This document shows positions 50,539 through 64,000 of a stretch of DNA of 64,000 bases, piece by piece. The stretch spans positions 1,166,201 through 1,230,200 of the forward strand of contig WBMW01001305.1 in NCBI GenBank assembly GCA_013396635.1, written 5' to 3'. A program made the position numbers and the translations under genes. The DNA comes from Penelope pileata. Taxonomy: Eukaryota > Chordata > Aves > Galliformes > Cracidae. The notes below the pieces were generated by a model. That model was not told the origin of the DNA, made no database searches, and was given only the letters and a program-made list of their open reading frames with translations. Positions within the stretch are counted from its first letter, which is position 1, and every line of letters starts with the position of its first letter.

Positions 50539-53500
50539 CGAAGAAGTAGAGAAAGAAAAGAAAAAAAGGTCTATTTCCTTAACGATGGCTATTTGTTTCC
50601 TTGTTCTCCCCACACCAGCAAAACTGTCTTTGGGTCCTTAGCAATGAAGATGGGTGCCAAATTTTGGGATAATTCACCTAGAAAATCACACTTTAGGTTT
50701 GAGTAAGATAACGTGTATCCAATAGTATGTTCAGGGAAACAAGCCAAGTTAGTGTAGAACAGTAGCAAACTACCGTCTGCTCTAAATAAAATGTGAACTA
50801 TCAAATGGGAATAGATTTAAAATATTTTATCAAAATTTTACTCTCTAAAACACTAAAAATAGCTTCTGTTAAAACAGCTTCCTATTCCAGGTGTACTGTA
50901 AAATCTCAGGCAAATGTTTATTAAGAAGATTTCAGTTAAAATTTCAGAGGAATTGAGACGTTAGAATGCGTGCTGTGTGAGCATGTAGTTGTGTTATGCA
51001 CCCCCCTGCCCTGCTTGTGCCAAGTAACGTAAGTTGCAGCATCATTACCAACCCTCTTACCTTCCTTTCCTGCAAGTCTAGAGCCATTTCTTAGGCCACA
51101 CTGCAAGATCTGTCCCTAACTTAATTTTCTTCAATTTTCAATGTCATTCAAGTGAAAATCGTTCACTTATGTTCCCTTTTTGAGAGGGGATAAAATAATC
51201 TTAGCAACAACAAGGGAAACCTGCTCCTGATATTGTAATATTACCCCTGTTTTGACATTATGTTGTTATATGCTATTAATTACTCAACACAAATTAGACA
51301 GATTGCCATCTGTTTCTGTTGGATTATACCACTGCAAGTGTTTCTACGTTCAAAATAAATCACAGTGGCAATTCGTTTGAATGCTGTCTTCCAGCCCAGG
51401 GAGTGGCAGAGCTGCCTGGGAAGGGCAGGCTTCTCAAAGCCTGCTGCTGCTCCTAAGGAGACTGCAGATGGGAAGTTTAGAAAAAACTAAATCCTACCAC
51501 TAGTGGAACTGTTGTTTAACTGTTCTAAGGATTGCTAGGTTCCTGAGAAATGTTCATCAAGAAAGAAGTCATTCTTGGTGTCCTATCCTTGAGTATGGAA
51601 GGGGAGGATGAGAAACTAAAAAGAGATGAGAGTTTTAAGTTTGTATTTCTTTGTTACTCATTGCACTTCTACCCGTATTCATCAAGAATGAGTAGGAGTA
51701 TCATAGTACGTGAATAAACTCCATTTACTATTATGTTCTGTATTCCTGCTAATAAAAGGACACAGCAGGCATGACTAGCAGCTTTTTCAATGTGCTGTCA
51801 TTTTGAATGACGTGTTGATGTTTGACCTGGAGCTCTCTAGACAGATCAGTTGCTATATATTGAGCTAAAATGTCAAGTTTGCTACAAAGCCACGTGTTCT
51901 GAGGGTCAGACACAACTGTTTTGGATGACATGCTATTTTTCAGAAGTAGTAGAATCAGAAAAATAACTTCACTATTAGCTCAGCTTGTGTGATGAGTCTA
52001 TCAGAGACAAACTCCAAATTCATCCAGTACTTATTTTTCAAGTGTTATGATGCAGTGGTCTCTCTACAGCTGTTCCTTTCAATTTGAGAAGTGTGGCTGC
52101 TGGTAGAGCTACAGCAGTTAAATTAATATTTAAGGTGTTTTGAGGAGTTTTCAGGGGAGTGTGGGCTTCTGCAGATAGAATTTGCCTCAGCCTGATGTAT
52201 TCTGGAACTTTTTCTGAGTTTGGTGATGACCAGCTTGAATGAGAGAGGTCTTCTCTATTGCTGTTAAAAATACGGTATGACTCAAATAACTTTAGTAAAT
52301 TGATCATAAGCAACCATGTAACAGTAATGCCATAGTACCCTGATGCTGACTTTGCTGCAGCCTCTGGTAAGTGGATATATTGATGCCTTGGACTGCTCTG
52401 CTGTGACACTGCAAGCTTTTTTGTTGCTGCTTTGAAACAGTTACAGGGCAGCAGCATTAACAGGACTGGGAAGTACTCTTTCACCTGGGGCAAAGATTAC
52501 CTTCCCTCCCTATGGAAAACCCAGGATTTTCAGGATGGCTTGACACAGAAATATGCATGTATGAGGGAGCAACTCTGTTCAGTTGCTTGTAAAGTCCTTT
52601 AGGCTAAAAGATGTGTTACTGTAATGTACTCACACACATAATGTACACATCCACGTATATGTATTTCTAGTAGAATGCATTGCTTTAGAAAAGGGCAGGG
52701 TTAGCAATAAGTACATAGCACAGTTTAGAACATGCAGAGTGCATTCTAAATATAGCTTTGAGAATGTAACAGAAGCTGGGTGTCTGTGATCCCAGTCTAC
52801 ATGCTTACCGTGATGAGTCCTTCAGGAATACGTATGATAATAATGGACTGAAAAGTCACCATTTACTTATCAAACAAAGAGAAATTCTTTGATCACACTT
52901 CCAAATCAAAATAAAGCAGACAGATGATGCAGTATCGCTTTCATTGCATTTCGCTTTGATATAAAAATCAGGAAGTAAATACAACTGATTTAACCTTTTC
53001 AAGGGTCAAAGCCAGGTTTCAGGACAGAAAAATGAGGCCTTTTTCTGTCTTTGAGCCATTCTGTACATAATCTGTTTCCCTTGAGTCAGTGAGAGCTGTT
53101 TGTGAAATGATATAGATGGGCATTTCAAGTTCAGTCCTTGTTCAAATAAGATCTGCAGGCTCTGCTACCTCGAATATATTACAGATGATCTCTTTGGATG
53201 TTCTATGAAAAGTTCTTCTTGTTCAGCTGGTATCAGGCACCTAACCAGGCTGAATTCTGGACCGTATTTCAAATCCTGGCCCCTCTTACTGCAGTTTTGT
53301 TTTGTAGCTTCATCTCAGGGCAGTTCACAGTGTCACGAAAATGATATTCAAGCATGAGCTGTTTTGTGCTGGTCTCTGCAGCGTATGGTGAGAAGGACAG
53401 CAGGAACACCATGTAACTGTAAAGCTGCTGTTTGACAGCTTCTTGATCCAGCTAGGCCCTTTAGGAATTATTCCAGTTATTGCAGCGTGCTAGAGCTGCC

Positions 53501-54708
53501 CAATGAGTTAGCTCAGGTTTTGAAAACAGCCTAGATATGTTGATCAACAGAAGTGCTACTTTGTCATGTAGACATATGGTAACAAGTCAGCCTATTAGAT
53601 AGGACTGGCAACTCCAAGCTTTATTAGAAAAGTAGACCTTGAGATCTTGTCTAAGATTTATAGTTCATTGAGGACTTTTCTGTGGGTGCTTTGACAATAA
53701 AACTGAATACTTTTTCCCTTTTGTTCCTGAACAGTAGAGTGCAACATGTTAAATCACATTTACTCAGGCATGGGTTGGATTTCTCCAGTGTCCCAGTTAC
53801 CAGTGCTGTTTATTCATCAACTATGAATGAGGTGTAATGTCCCAAGGGAGGGCTTAGTTCATATTTCACAAGTCCACCATCAGGACACTCCCTTAGTCAT
53901 GCTGCTTGAATTGCTTATTTTAAAAATTTTCCTGCCAGTGCCCAAATTCTAAACATTTCCATATGCTTCTCTGTACTTTGAGTAGTCATTCTGTGTGATT
54001 TCTTGTTGATGAACTCCTGTGAGCTCCTGTTTCTTCAGTCTGCCTTTAGTAATATTAACTAGCACAGATCAAAATCTGCACCTCTACTGAAAACTGATTA
54101 GAGGTGCCATTAACTGAAAATTAAATTCTGTGACTGACACAGAACATCAACAATTATGTTGATGAGTTGTTGCAATTCCTGTTCAAATTGAAAAAGGTCC
54201 ACTTTTTTCTTTCTTCAGTCGTTACATCAATCAGAAGAGAGGTGGAGATTACTGTGTAGAAATGGTAAGATTTTTCTCCTGTCATAATTTAAAAGCAGAA
54301 GCTCTGCATTAAAAATATATTGTAAGATTAAATAAGACTCTCTTTGGGTACTCTCTGTGTGCCAGAACATTCATGTGTCCTGTATCACTAATGCAATATA
54401 CTACTATTACTTATTCCGGTCATAAAAACTGGAATTTTGTTGCATATTTTTTAATTGACACTCTTAAAATTACGCGAATTTTTTCTTAATTTGGGTAAAA
54501 AGAAAGATGGGCATTAGACTAGGCAAGACTGACTCTACTAATGTAACCGGTTGTTGAAGTAGAGCCCAGGGACAATCTCAGCTACTGTTTTTTTAGTTAT
54601 ATATGTGCAGTCATTTAAAGAATTCACTTATATACATTGAATCTCTCAGCAACTTTTTTCTTCTTACATCAGACATCTGTTTTTCTTGTTTATGCTGCTA
54701 ATATCCGT

Positions 54709-54728
54709 ATTGTTGAATATTCAACAAT
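54709..54728. repeat. Perfect 20-bp palindrome
   Basis: ATTGTTGAAT is followed immediately by its reverse complement ATTCAACAAT, with no spacer and no continuation of symmetry outside. It could be a dimeric binding site or a chance AT-rich palindrome. Confidence 0.7.
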
Positions 54729-57700
54729 TATTTTGAATGATAGTAGAACGATGAATACAGAATGTCACAAATTACTAACAGATTATTAAATATATTTGTA
54801 TATTTCCACAGAGGATATAGTAATGTCAGAGAGATGGCACAATGACCCTAACCTACCAGAACTATGATGTGTGACATCATTCTTTATTATGATTTTTTTC
54901 AACATTTTACAAGAGATCTCGAGGTTTTAGTTAAGAAAGTAAAGGGGGAAAAATAAGACTAAAAAATAGCAGCTATCAAAAATCAAACGTGAGACTGAGA
55001 CAGCAATGTCACTCATCTCCTTTGCTGTTTTCTGCTGCGAAGAAAAATGATCCAGAAGTATCTGAAAAAATGAGGGTTATAGACTGAGGTTTTGTAAAAG
55101 TTCCAAAAGAGAGAAATAGTATATGCTCTTCTGTCACCTCAAGATGGTTATTATTTTGATGGTGGATGACTACTATTCACATAAGAAAAAATTCATTTGT
55201 GAACCAAGCACAGGGTTTGTTTTCAGATGACTAAGGAATTCAAATCAGTGGAAGTTCTCTTAATCTCAGTTGGACTGAAACTAGACCTTTACAATCGTTA
55301 GAAAGGAAAACTCCCAATAAAGACAGCTGCTGGCTTTGTTGTTTGTTAACAAGCCTGGGAGGGAGTAGTTTTATTTGTACCTAACAGTTCCCCAAACCTT
55401 TTTAAAGAAATATGTTGTCAAAGAATTAAGGCCACTCTTCTGATGCCAGACATGTAGGTTTCTCACATAATCAGAGAATAAATAACAGAATGCTGGTGAT
55501 TACTCATGCAGTTATTAGTGGAATATAATTTTATCTCTGCCTACTTGTGCCAAAGTTAAAGGTCTATATATCATCTATAAAATTTCAGAATTAAAGGTCC
55601 TCCTTTTCTCTTAGACTTTGAGTGACTTTAGTCCCCAAATACAAAAGAACGGGTCAGACTCAATGCTCTTGATTCGGAATGTTTTGCTCTAGCATCTAAA
55701 CCAGATAAATGTTCTATTTTTGAACTATTTTTTCTGGAAAACGTGTATTTACAAGTGAGAATAATAGTCTTGCTGATTGTTTTTTTCTGTATTCCTCACC
55801 AACTATTTAAATGAAGGAAAAGACCTCTAAGACCTCTATGAGTACAAGACAGTCAAGTAGCAACTTCCACATATCAACAATGTTCTAGATTTTTTTTTGG
55901 TAAATGTTTTTATTCATATTTACCTTTATTTTTGTAAGATGCAAGCAGCATTTAGAATATAATGTCCAAGGAAAAATGCTTTTTTGGAAATCCAGAATCA
56001 AAACCAAAGCAAAATTATCTGTGGCTGGCATGTCAGACAGTTAAATAAGTCTTTTGAAAATTTTTCTTATTATCCTTCCAGCTGTAATTCTACAGCTACT
56101 GCATTATTGAATTGGTGTGAGAAACATGTTACACTCGCTATAGCATAAAAATCTATATGTGGTCAATAGGTTGTAATTTATTTCATTACTGGTTGTGTTT
56201 TATTTCCTTATTTCTTATTTTTAAGGAAAGTAATAATATTTGGATGTCTGCTAGGCAAGTTACATGCAATTTATTTGACAAATCTTGAGAGCATGGCTAA
56301 ATACTCCCAGTCCTCAGGCAGACCTGCCACTGAAATCAATGAGAATGCACAATTAAAGGTATCATTTAACTAAAATGAAGATGAGTGTTTTGTAGTTGGC
56401 TTCAACGGCAGTTCTTCCTGGGCAAGTACGGAGTAAGTAGTTCAGATGCAGCCTGTGAGAACATACTTTCATGCAGAATGTCACATCTTCTTGATTCATT
56501 TATTTAGACACCCATAAATTTTGTATTGAGTACCAAAGCACTTTAGCAGCTGTGGGTAGAATTTTAAGATTATTTAAGCACAAAATGCAAGTGAAATGTG
56601 TTTCTAGTAATATATTTCAGATTCATAGATGTAGGACATAACGTTAATTTTATAGTTGAGGAGAGGATCCAAAGCATTTTTAAGAAGTAAAGGTTGCCTG
56701 GGTAGAGTACTCTCTGTTTTTTATAATCTTTGAATATTATTTTTCTTAATATTCTTATACTGATAAAATGTTCAAAAGATAATACAGTACTATGGGAAAG
56801 CTTGCATTCTTGTACCAATAAAATAAATGTGTCAGTCTGTAATGGGAATATAAAATATTTACAAAAGAATAGATGTCTGGTATCAGAGAAAGGTACATTC
56901 TACCAGATAAAGCATTTATTTTTGCCTGGCTAAAAGTCACATTTTGTAATAACAGATCATTTACCACATTTCATACTTTGCCCAAATTGTATAATAGTTT
57001 TCCAAGTCTGTTTTAAATTTTTCCATTCCAGCCAATACAGACTGGCAAGGCTTAGAAAAGACGAAAGGCTAAGATAGTTTTAAGGTAAATTAGACTATGT
57101 ATAGAGCAACAGGACCCAGGAATGCAAAGCTGTGGGACATTCTCACTTTATGGATTCTCCCTGAACAGAGAGATCTTTGAAATGTGAGCACTCCTTGTTA
57201 ACACATAACTTTTGCACTTTGATATATGATTTTTTATGTATGTATCAGCATATCTAGAAAAACATCCACAAGTATGCAAAGAATTGTCTAAAAGCTGCAG
57301 GTGATACAGTAGGGTCATCTCAAAAGCACCCCGTGGTTGGAACATTGGATGCTCTGTTCAAGAAGGTGTGTGGGTAGGTGCAGATACAGATTTTGCAGTT
57401 TCAGTACCACATGGGCTTTTGAATATCTTCTTGTTCTCATTAGTTCCGTTCCATAAGAATTAAGCCCGTCCAAGATTTCAAATCCAAATCTTTGTAACAT
57501 TGCATTTTTAATCCGATTAGTTGCAAATATTTTTGAGACATTTTGAGACAAATTCCTTTGTGAGAGAATTCCCTAGAGTCATTGCTATGCCAAGTCAGAA
57601 ATACAATATCTAAAAAATTAAGCATCAACATCACTGTTGTACCATAGCCAAGCAAGCAATACTTCTGAAATGAAAATGATAATTTAGCTCAGCCAGTTGG

Positions 57701-58932
57701 AGAATAGTGATGCAGTTAATCAAATAATCAGTCTAGGTACAGAGCTCACTCAATATTGCAGAGCCATCCAGACATTTCCTGACGTAGCTTCAGCATCTCG
57801 ACAAAATGTGTTGTAGCTTATTTCAGTGCACATTTGTGCTTGAAATGAAAAGCTTTATATTTATAGCTTCCATTTGTTTCTCATCTTTGTATAGAAACAA
57901 AATTGGTTTTCTTTAGGATACGTCAAACAGATTTATTTCATGTAACAACCTTTCGTTATGTAAAACTTACCCATTTTTCAGACAGGCCTCAGGTACAAGG
58001 AAGAACGTTTTATGGAAACTAAAGATAATCAGGGAGTTAATGAATACACTGTGCTGTCTGATTTGCATGTAGGTTTGCAGCGGAATTTTTCTAGAACAGA
58101 GCCCTACGGGTTTTTCTGCCTCATTTCCCAGTAGACTGCACAACTGGTGAGAAAGTAGGTATTTTGTCAGGCAGCCATTAGAGTCTCATTATTCAGCAAA
58201 TGTGGAGATAAAACAAAAAGTATTTCAAAATCCCTTATCAAAGTTAGCTAACTCTGTCTTAATGAGTGTCAAGAAATAATCTAATGTTCTTTGTTGTTTT
58301 TTTTCTGAGCGATGATGAGATGCAGGACAAAATGCCTGCAAATGCTATGAAGGTTATGACCACTAGTGACTTAATTGCTTTCCTGCTATTGCTTTCATGG
58401 AATATATTACTCATAGTGTTCATCTTTTTCTTCATAAAAAGGATAATTAATTGTTTAAATGCATGCTTTATTCTTTTATAACAGTGTGAGCCAGCAGAAG
58501 ATAAGGCTTTCTGTGAAGAACAATGGTTTGATGTCTGCTTTTTTTACTGGAGCTATTGTCTGCCTTTCTATTTAGTGGAGTTTTTCTGCTGATGTATTGA
58601 GGAAGGCCCTTCTTGTCCTTCTATTAATTCAGTCATTGATCTTCTCCCTCCGTATCTTATTTCAGGGCAAACAGAACTACAACAACTATTGTTTCCAGTA
58701 TGTTGACATATGGATTGTCTTCCTTTGCACAAACCTATATCCCAGAGTAGATCCTAGGATTTGTTTAGGCAATCCTTCAAGTACAAATGGCTAAATGAGT
58801 TTTCCCCAACTTTATTTTATTTTCTCATGGTTTCTTAACATCTCTTTTATGACTTTTAGCCAGACTTGTAACCTCTTTGACTGATCTCTCTACTTTCATG
58901 TTTTTGTCTTAAATGCTTTCAATTTGTTATAC

Positions 58933-58977
58933 TATTTCTGTAACAGTATTTCTGTAACGAAATACACTATTTCTGTA
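58933..58977. repeat. Three spaced copies of TATTTCTGTA
   Basis: TATTTCTGTAAC at 58933-58944 and 58947-58958, and TATTTCTGTA at 58968-58977. These look like small local duplications that have begun to diverge. Confidence 0.7.
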
Positions 58978-61900
58978 TTTTTTTAGTGTCCAATCCTTTC
59001 TTCCCCTCACAGTTTCTTGCTAGTATTTTTCTTAATTTTCCATTTTCATAATGGCAGCCTGTCTTTGACAAATGCAGCTGGATCAAAGTCGGGTGTATTC
59101 AGAACCAGTGCTGGAGGGATTCTCCTCAGCTCTCAGAGGGAAGAAAGCAGTAGCTTTTCTGTGTTGTTTCACTTTTATTTCCCCAAACTAAACCTACTGA
59201 TTTTCTCTCTCCAAATTCTTCACTTTCAAAGCCCTCCATACGTTGTACGTCTGCTGTAGTGTGCTTTCAAGGTGCTGACTTGTGCCTACTACCCTTCAGC
59301 CGCTGTGACCAGCTTTGCACCTTTCCTGGTCCTTCTGTTTGTGAAGATCTTCCTACATGCATATGCCAAAGTTACTTTTGCTACTGTCACCTCTGCATTA
59401 TTATTTTTTTGTGACGGACTGAAAAACAGAAGAAAGCTTATGAGAAGTTTGGCTGCCGCACCAATGCCTCTGTTGGTGACCTGTTGTTCTGTCTCTTATG
59501 ATTTCATATCTGTCTGTCTGCAGCTGTAATCTCTGCTGTTAAACTGCAAATCATTTGGTCTGGGGACCATCTTATTGTTATGTGTGCAGAAAGCTTAGAA
59601 CATCAAGGAAAAAAGATGGGTTGCAGTAATATCAACTAGCTGGCCTCTTTTCAGCATTGCCCATAGCTGTGTTTTACAAAGTATGGGAAGAAACTGAGTG
59701 TCACTTTTTAGTTCTGTGTCAGATTTGCTAAGCATCTAAAATGGCAAGTTTTAACTGTTAGAATTTTGTCTTTAAATAAATACATTTTTACTTTGTCTTT
59801 ATGCCAATTTAACTAAAGTGATGAGCTTTTCTGCAAAATTTCTCGTATTGTGTATGGCAGTAATTAATGCAACTGATTTTACCTTTGGTACACGCTTGAT
59901 CAGGGAGGGAACGTTTTTACATGCTTGACGGTGTGATTGATTTCCTCTTCCCTTTCTGCAATCACTGAATGCTTCAAAGGTTGCTTAATGCAGCCCAATA
60001 TTCATAGTCATATTTGGAGCTGTTGAAATTAAAGGGAGAAGCTGAAAATTGGTTTCCCTCAGTACAGCTTTGCTGGCTTGGGAGATGTGCCTACTTTACC
60101 TCAAAGTCCCAGTTAGTCTCAGAAATCAGTTCTTTGGACCAATACCAGTGCCTGGTAACACAACACGTGTGAACTCAGGGCTGTCATGAGGCAATCTTTG
60201 TGCCTCATTTCTAATGACAACATAAAGCTATTAAGGATCAGTGCTGGGAAACCCATAAATAAAACACAAACACTTCCTTGCAAAAATCACTTTTGGTTTT
60301 ATTTATCATAGCAAATGGTATAGTCAGAAATTAATTTGAGGTTTTATATTCTTCAAACTGCTCGCATTTTTTTAAAGTTGTTCTTTCAGTAGTGATGCAG
60401 TGTTGCAGCAAACCACTGTGAACAAGGCTGATAGCACCAAAGGCTTTGCACCTAACCATGCATCATCTGCTGTCTGGTAGCATGACATTGATGACCATGC
60501 AGTGATAAAGTTGTACTTTATTTTCTTCATGTGTGTTTCCTAGCATAGCTGTTTTAGGCTGGAAGTTACATTGGAATTCACATGGCTCTTTTCTTTAGTT
60601 TTTTTTTCAAGAAGAAAAGGACCATAAGGGACCACAAGTATTTCAAGTATTTACTGTTTTCGTACTTTAACAAAGCAGAACCAAAAACATCTAGACTACC
60701 AAAACCAGTTTTTCCATTATGCTTTTTTCCAAGCTGGAAGTAACATTTTCTTGTATAAGCAGGTAGAAGAATTATAAAAATGAATCTTGATTTGTGGGAT
60801 GAGAAATTAGCAAATGCTTCAAAAGAGCTTTGCTGCAAGGTTATGTAGAGCACTAGTGGCCACTTTGCAATGAGCATGCTGTGCTCAAGTTGTAAGGACT
60901 TTGTGTATGGCTGCTGTGTGGCTGGGGGATGCCCTGAGTGACCAGGCTCAAGGGTAGGTGCGAAGCACACGTGTGCACACAAAATATGTTTTCTCAGTAA
61001 ACAGTATTTCTTCAGAGCAGTTTTATTTAAGTACAGGCAGAAAATGTACATGACAGTTTTGCAAGGGTTATTGAGATCATAGCAGAACTCTCTACCTGAA
61101 AGCTTTTGGCATATGTGATTGAAAGGGCTCCTGCAAGTATATCCCATGCGTGATCTTTACCTTGGATAACCTGTTGATTTTGTTTCAGTTGATATTTAAA
61201 CAAGCTGTTCTGAAACAGACATTTATTGCAAAGATATATTTTGTGTTTCTTCAGTGAAAAAACTGCAGGTAGGCATGTCGTAGGATGTAAGTAGCAAGTA
61301 CTAATATTGATACAGAAAACCTATATACCTATTGAATACCTATTTGAATTTCTAGACTTATACATGGGTTTTAGAATTCTACTTTTTAATTTTTTTTAGT
61401 ATGGCAAGAGATGATTTTAAAATATAAATTTATAACATACCAATACATGTGTTATAAAACACTATGAACTCTCTTAAACGTACCTTGTAAACAAAACTAC
61501 TTAATGAAATGGTTGGTGAAGAAAAAGCTTTTTTGCTTTCTTTGTGGCCTTTGTTGATGTTTGGTCTCTGCATGGGATGGGGTGTTCACGCGCCATTGCT
61601 AGGAACCAGGAGAGGTTTGCCCAAAGGCAAAGCAGTCTGAGTGTCACAAGGAAGGTGTATGGCAGTGGTTTAGCCCCTTCTTAAGCTAGAGTAAAACACA
61701 CTTGGCTGGACTAGGATTTCAGCATTAACAAGTGGGTCATTATCTATGAAACAGCAACAGCAGTAAGAGCAGCATGATGTGCCAAAGTGGGTACATCGCT
61801 TGGCTGGTGCTGCACTGGAAGGAAGCTAGAACACATCAGGTTTGAGCTTGTCAGATGTTATCCTATGCTGTTATCTGACTAGAATGCATAAAGCCAAAAT

Positions 61901-64000
61901 GAGGCGCTGCTGATTAGATAAATAAGCCTTGAATTCTAGCATAGTGCTAATAGAGATGTGAGGCAAACAACCACAAATGTACGAAAACAACTTCAAAGCA
62001 GAATTGAAACAATGTAAGTAGGCAACAAGAGCATTGGTATTACTGAGCCCAAAGCAGTACTTAATTAGCTAGCTTTACTTTTTCCTTGGGCTCTATTTCA
62101 AAATGAATTCAGGCTTCAATAAGAACTTGAAATGAACCACTGATTTACTTGTCTGGAGTCCTGAGGAAAAGGGAGACTTAATTTAAAGACAGGAATTTAA
62201 CACAGATGAAATATGATCCTTCTGTGTGGAAAACGAGCATAGTTCAGTACAGTGCAACAGTACAAGTTAGATGTTCAGTGAGCCCCTTGCATGTTTGTTG
62301 CTATGTGAGCATTTCAAGCTGACCTGATTCAGATTGCCTCATGGCTGCAGCTTGCTGGGAGGAGATGATGCCATCCTGGCCTCCTGCTTCCATCTCTTTT
62401 CTGCTGAGACCATGGCAGCAGCCAGCACGGCCACAGTGCTAGGCAGGATGCACCCACTTGTGTGCTGGTTCGGCCTCTGCCTGTCTCTCTGAGCTCAGTG
62501 GGGCTGGCTCAGGTGGAAATCAGTGCAAATTTGGGCCCATGCTCTCTAATACTTGCCTTCAGAAATAGCAAGAGGACTCTGATCCTACAGCTGCATCAAA
62601 CTGGCCGCATGTATGTTATATAGTGAGCGCAGTATGGAAATGTGTGTATGTGGGCAGGCATAAACAGCCCCATCTCTGATTTCTGCTTAGAGATATTATT
62701 TAAGTAGAAATAAGAACAGTCTTCTTCCTGCTTTGTGTACATTTATGATCTGCGTTTCCTGTGCTTTGCACAGTTAAATACTTAGTAGGCATTTCTGTCT
62801 CAAACAAAACTGTAGGTAATGGTGTTTTGAATTCTGTAGGCTGAAAATAATAAGCAGTTATGCATAGCCCGTTTGGGGAAGTGCAATTTTCTGATTTAGA
62901 ATCCAGAAAAAAAAACAATTCTGGTTCCACTGCAGTGATAAATATGCACTTAGCTCAATGTACTTTCTGTGGGAGTTAAACTGTCTAATAACCTTATGGT
63001 TATGATTTTTGAAGATGTTCTGCATTAAGCACGTAGAATGGTGGAAGGAAACATCGATTCATAAAGGGATATGTGTCTCTCTGTGTACACATATAGCCAC
63101 ATGGATGAGGAGCTGACCTGTGTCAGGAAGCTCTCCAGATGATGGAATTATGTGAACTGTGGTTCTTTCCAAAAGCCAGGATGCTGACAGCATTTTACCC
63201 AGCTGGATGCTGGTGAGTTTTCCCTGGTGTTCCAGAAGTTTTCTTGACAGACAGTTACACATTGTATACTCTAGAATTGCTTTGTATTATGAAGAGTGAA
63301 AACACTGTAAATCTTGGGAATATTCTAAATATTGACATACTGTATCAGTTGGCATTTGAGGCTCGGAACTAAATGTTCCTTAATGGTAGCTGGCAATGTG
63401 AGGAGAAGGGGTAAATGAAGTCTGGCATTTTTCAATCAGGTGTTAAATTCAGCAATGGGAAGCTGTCACTCCGTGATGGTGATTGGTGGCCTCTGTGAAC
63501 TAGGTCTTACCTCTGTTGTTTAGGATCGTACTCCACAGATGCCTGATGGCAAAATCCAGAGCTGTATTCTTATATTCCAAACCTGCATTATTCTTTTATG
63601 GCCTGCAATGCAAAATACTAAGGACCTTTTTTTTTTTTTTGCTGGATTCTGGCCTCCATACATCTGGACATGATGCTGCTTGTGGTCTGGCAGAGTACTG
63701 CATAGAACAACAACAACAAGTCTGTTTTCCTGTAATGTGAACTCACAAATGGCAGCAGTTCAGCATGTTCCCTTAGTTGATATTAGCACCGTTGAGAACT
63801 TTCCATACTGAAATCTCTTTAATTTAGAATGTTAGCAGATGCGATTTATCAAACCCCCCTCTATTTTATGAATACTCACAAGTCATATAATGCTTGAGGT
63901 TTTTGCAGATGTAACTGATTACTATAGTGACATTAAAATTGAATAGTCTATGAACTGTGATTTAACATCACTTTCTTCTGTCATACTTTATCAATCAAAA

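Larger units (their letters stand above)
49738..64000 (+). other. ZNF385B intron downstream of exon C, incomplete
   Basis: At least 14.3 kb of intron following the GTCAAT donor, continuing past the window end. It includes a perfect 20-bp palindrome at 54709-54728, three copies of a TATTTCTGTA unit near 58.95 kb and a GC-richer stretch at about 62.3-62.5 kb. A 189-codon minus-strand open frame at 60.6-61.1 kb has no recognisable homology. No CR1 or LTR element was recognised in this part, and no further exon was identified. Confidence 0.8.

Noticed and set aside
60578..61147. 189-codon minus-strand open frame, the longest in the window
   Set aside because: No recognisable domain or family, low-complexity lysine-rich end, and no supporting splice or promoter structure. 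One frame of this length can occur by chance in 64 kb on two strands.
1..64000. CRISPR arrays, prokaryotic operons, tRNA, rRNA or small nuclear RNA genes
   Set aside because: No regularly spaced repeats, no dense coding, and no recognisable RNA gene signature on either strand. The window is vertebrate intron.

Overview
This is a vertebrate intronic window, almost certainly from a bird. Three short + strand exons with consensus splice sites encode consecutive pieces of ZNF385B, a C2H2 zinc-finger protein with U1/matrin-like spacing. The avian assignment rests on three 3'-end fragments of CR1 LINEs with the characteristic repeated CATAGAAT end, and on a roughly 605-bp solo LTR of a type I recall from bird genomes. 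No bacterial-type operon, RNA gene, CRISPR array or second protein-coding gene can be supported. The order or species of bird cannot be fixed from the sequence alone.

Layout: 1-18306 is AT-rich noncoding DNA, taken as upstream intron because the first exon begins in mid-codon. Exon A (18307-18437) follows, then a 16.8-kb intron, exon B (35210-35320), a 14.3-kb intron, exon C (49578-49737), and the start of another intron of at least 14.3 kb that runs off the window. The first part of the gene (5' end) and the later zinc-finger exons (3' end) lie outside or were not recognised. The exons join in frame: A to B in phase 0, B to C in phase 0 through the middle of the first visible zinc finger, and C to the next exon in phase 1.

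Repeats are sparse: CR1 fragments at about 11.6, 24.4 and 34.2 kb (all inverted relative to the gene), one solo LTR at 40.5-41.1 kb flanked by a degenerate 5-bp duplication, a TTTTG-type microsatellite at 43.1 kb and several poly(A)/poly(T) tracts. The remaining sequence is single-copy intron. Its most notable content is a set of homeodomain/POU-like motif clusters (about 7.9-8.3, 39.6 and 45.8 kb), a possible conserved element at about 8.7-8.9 kb, an E-box group at 42.7 kb, and splice-site features (U20 tract beside the exon B donor, weak exon C donor with a short in-frame hydrophobic read-through). No previously undescribed system was recognised. The findings are candidate regulatory and splicing observations.
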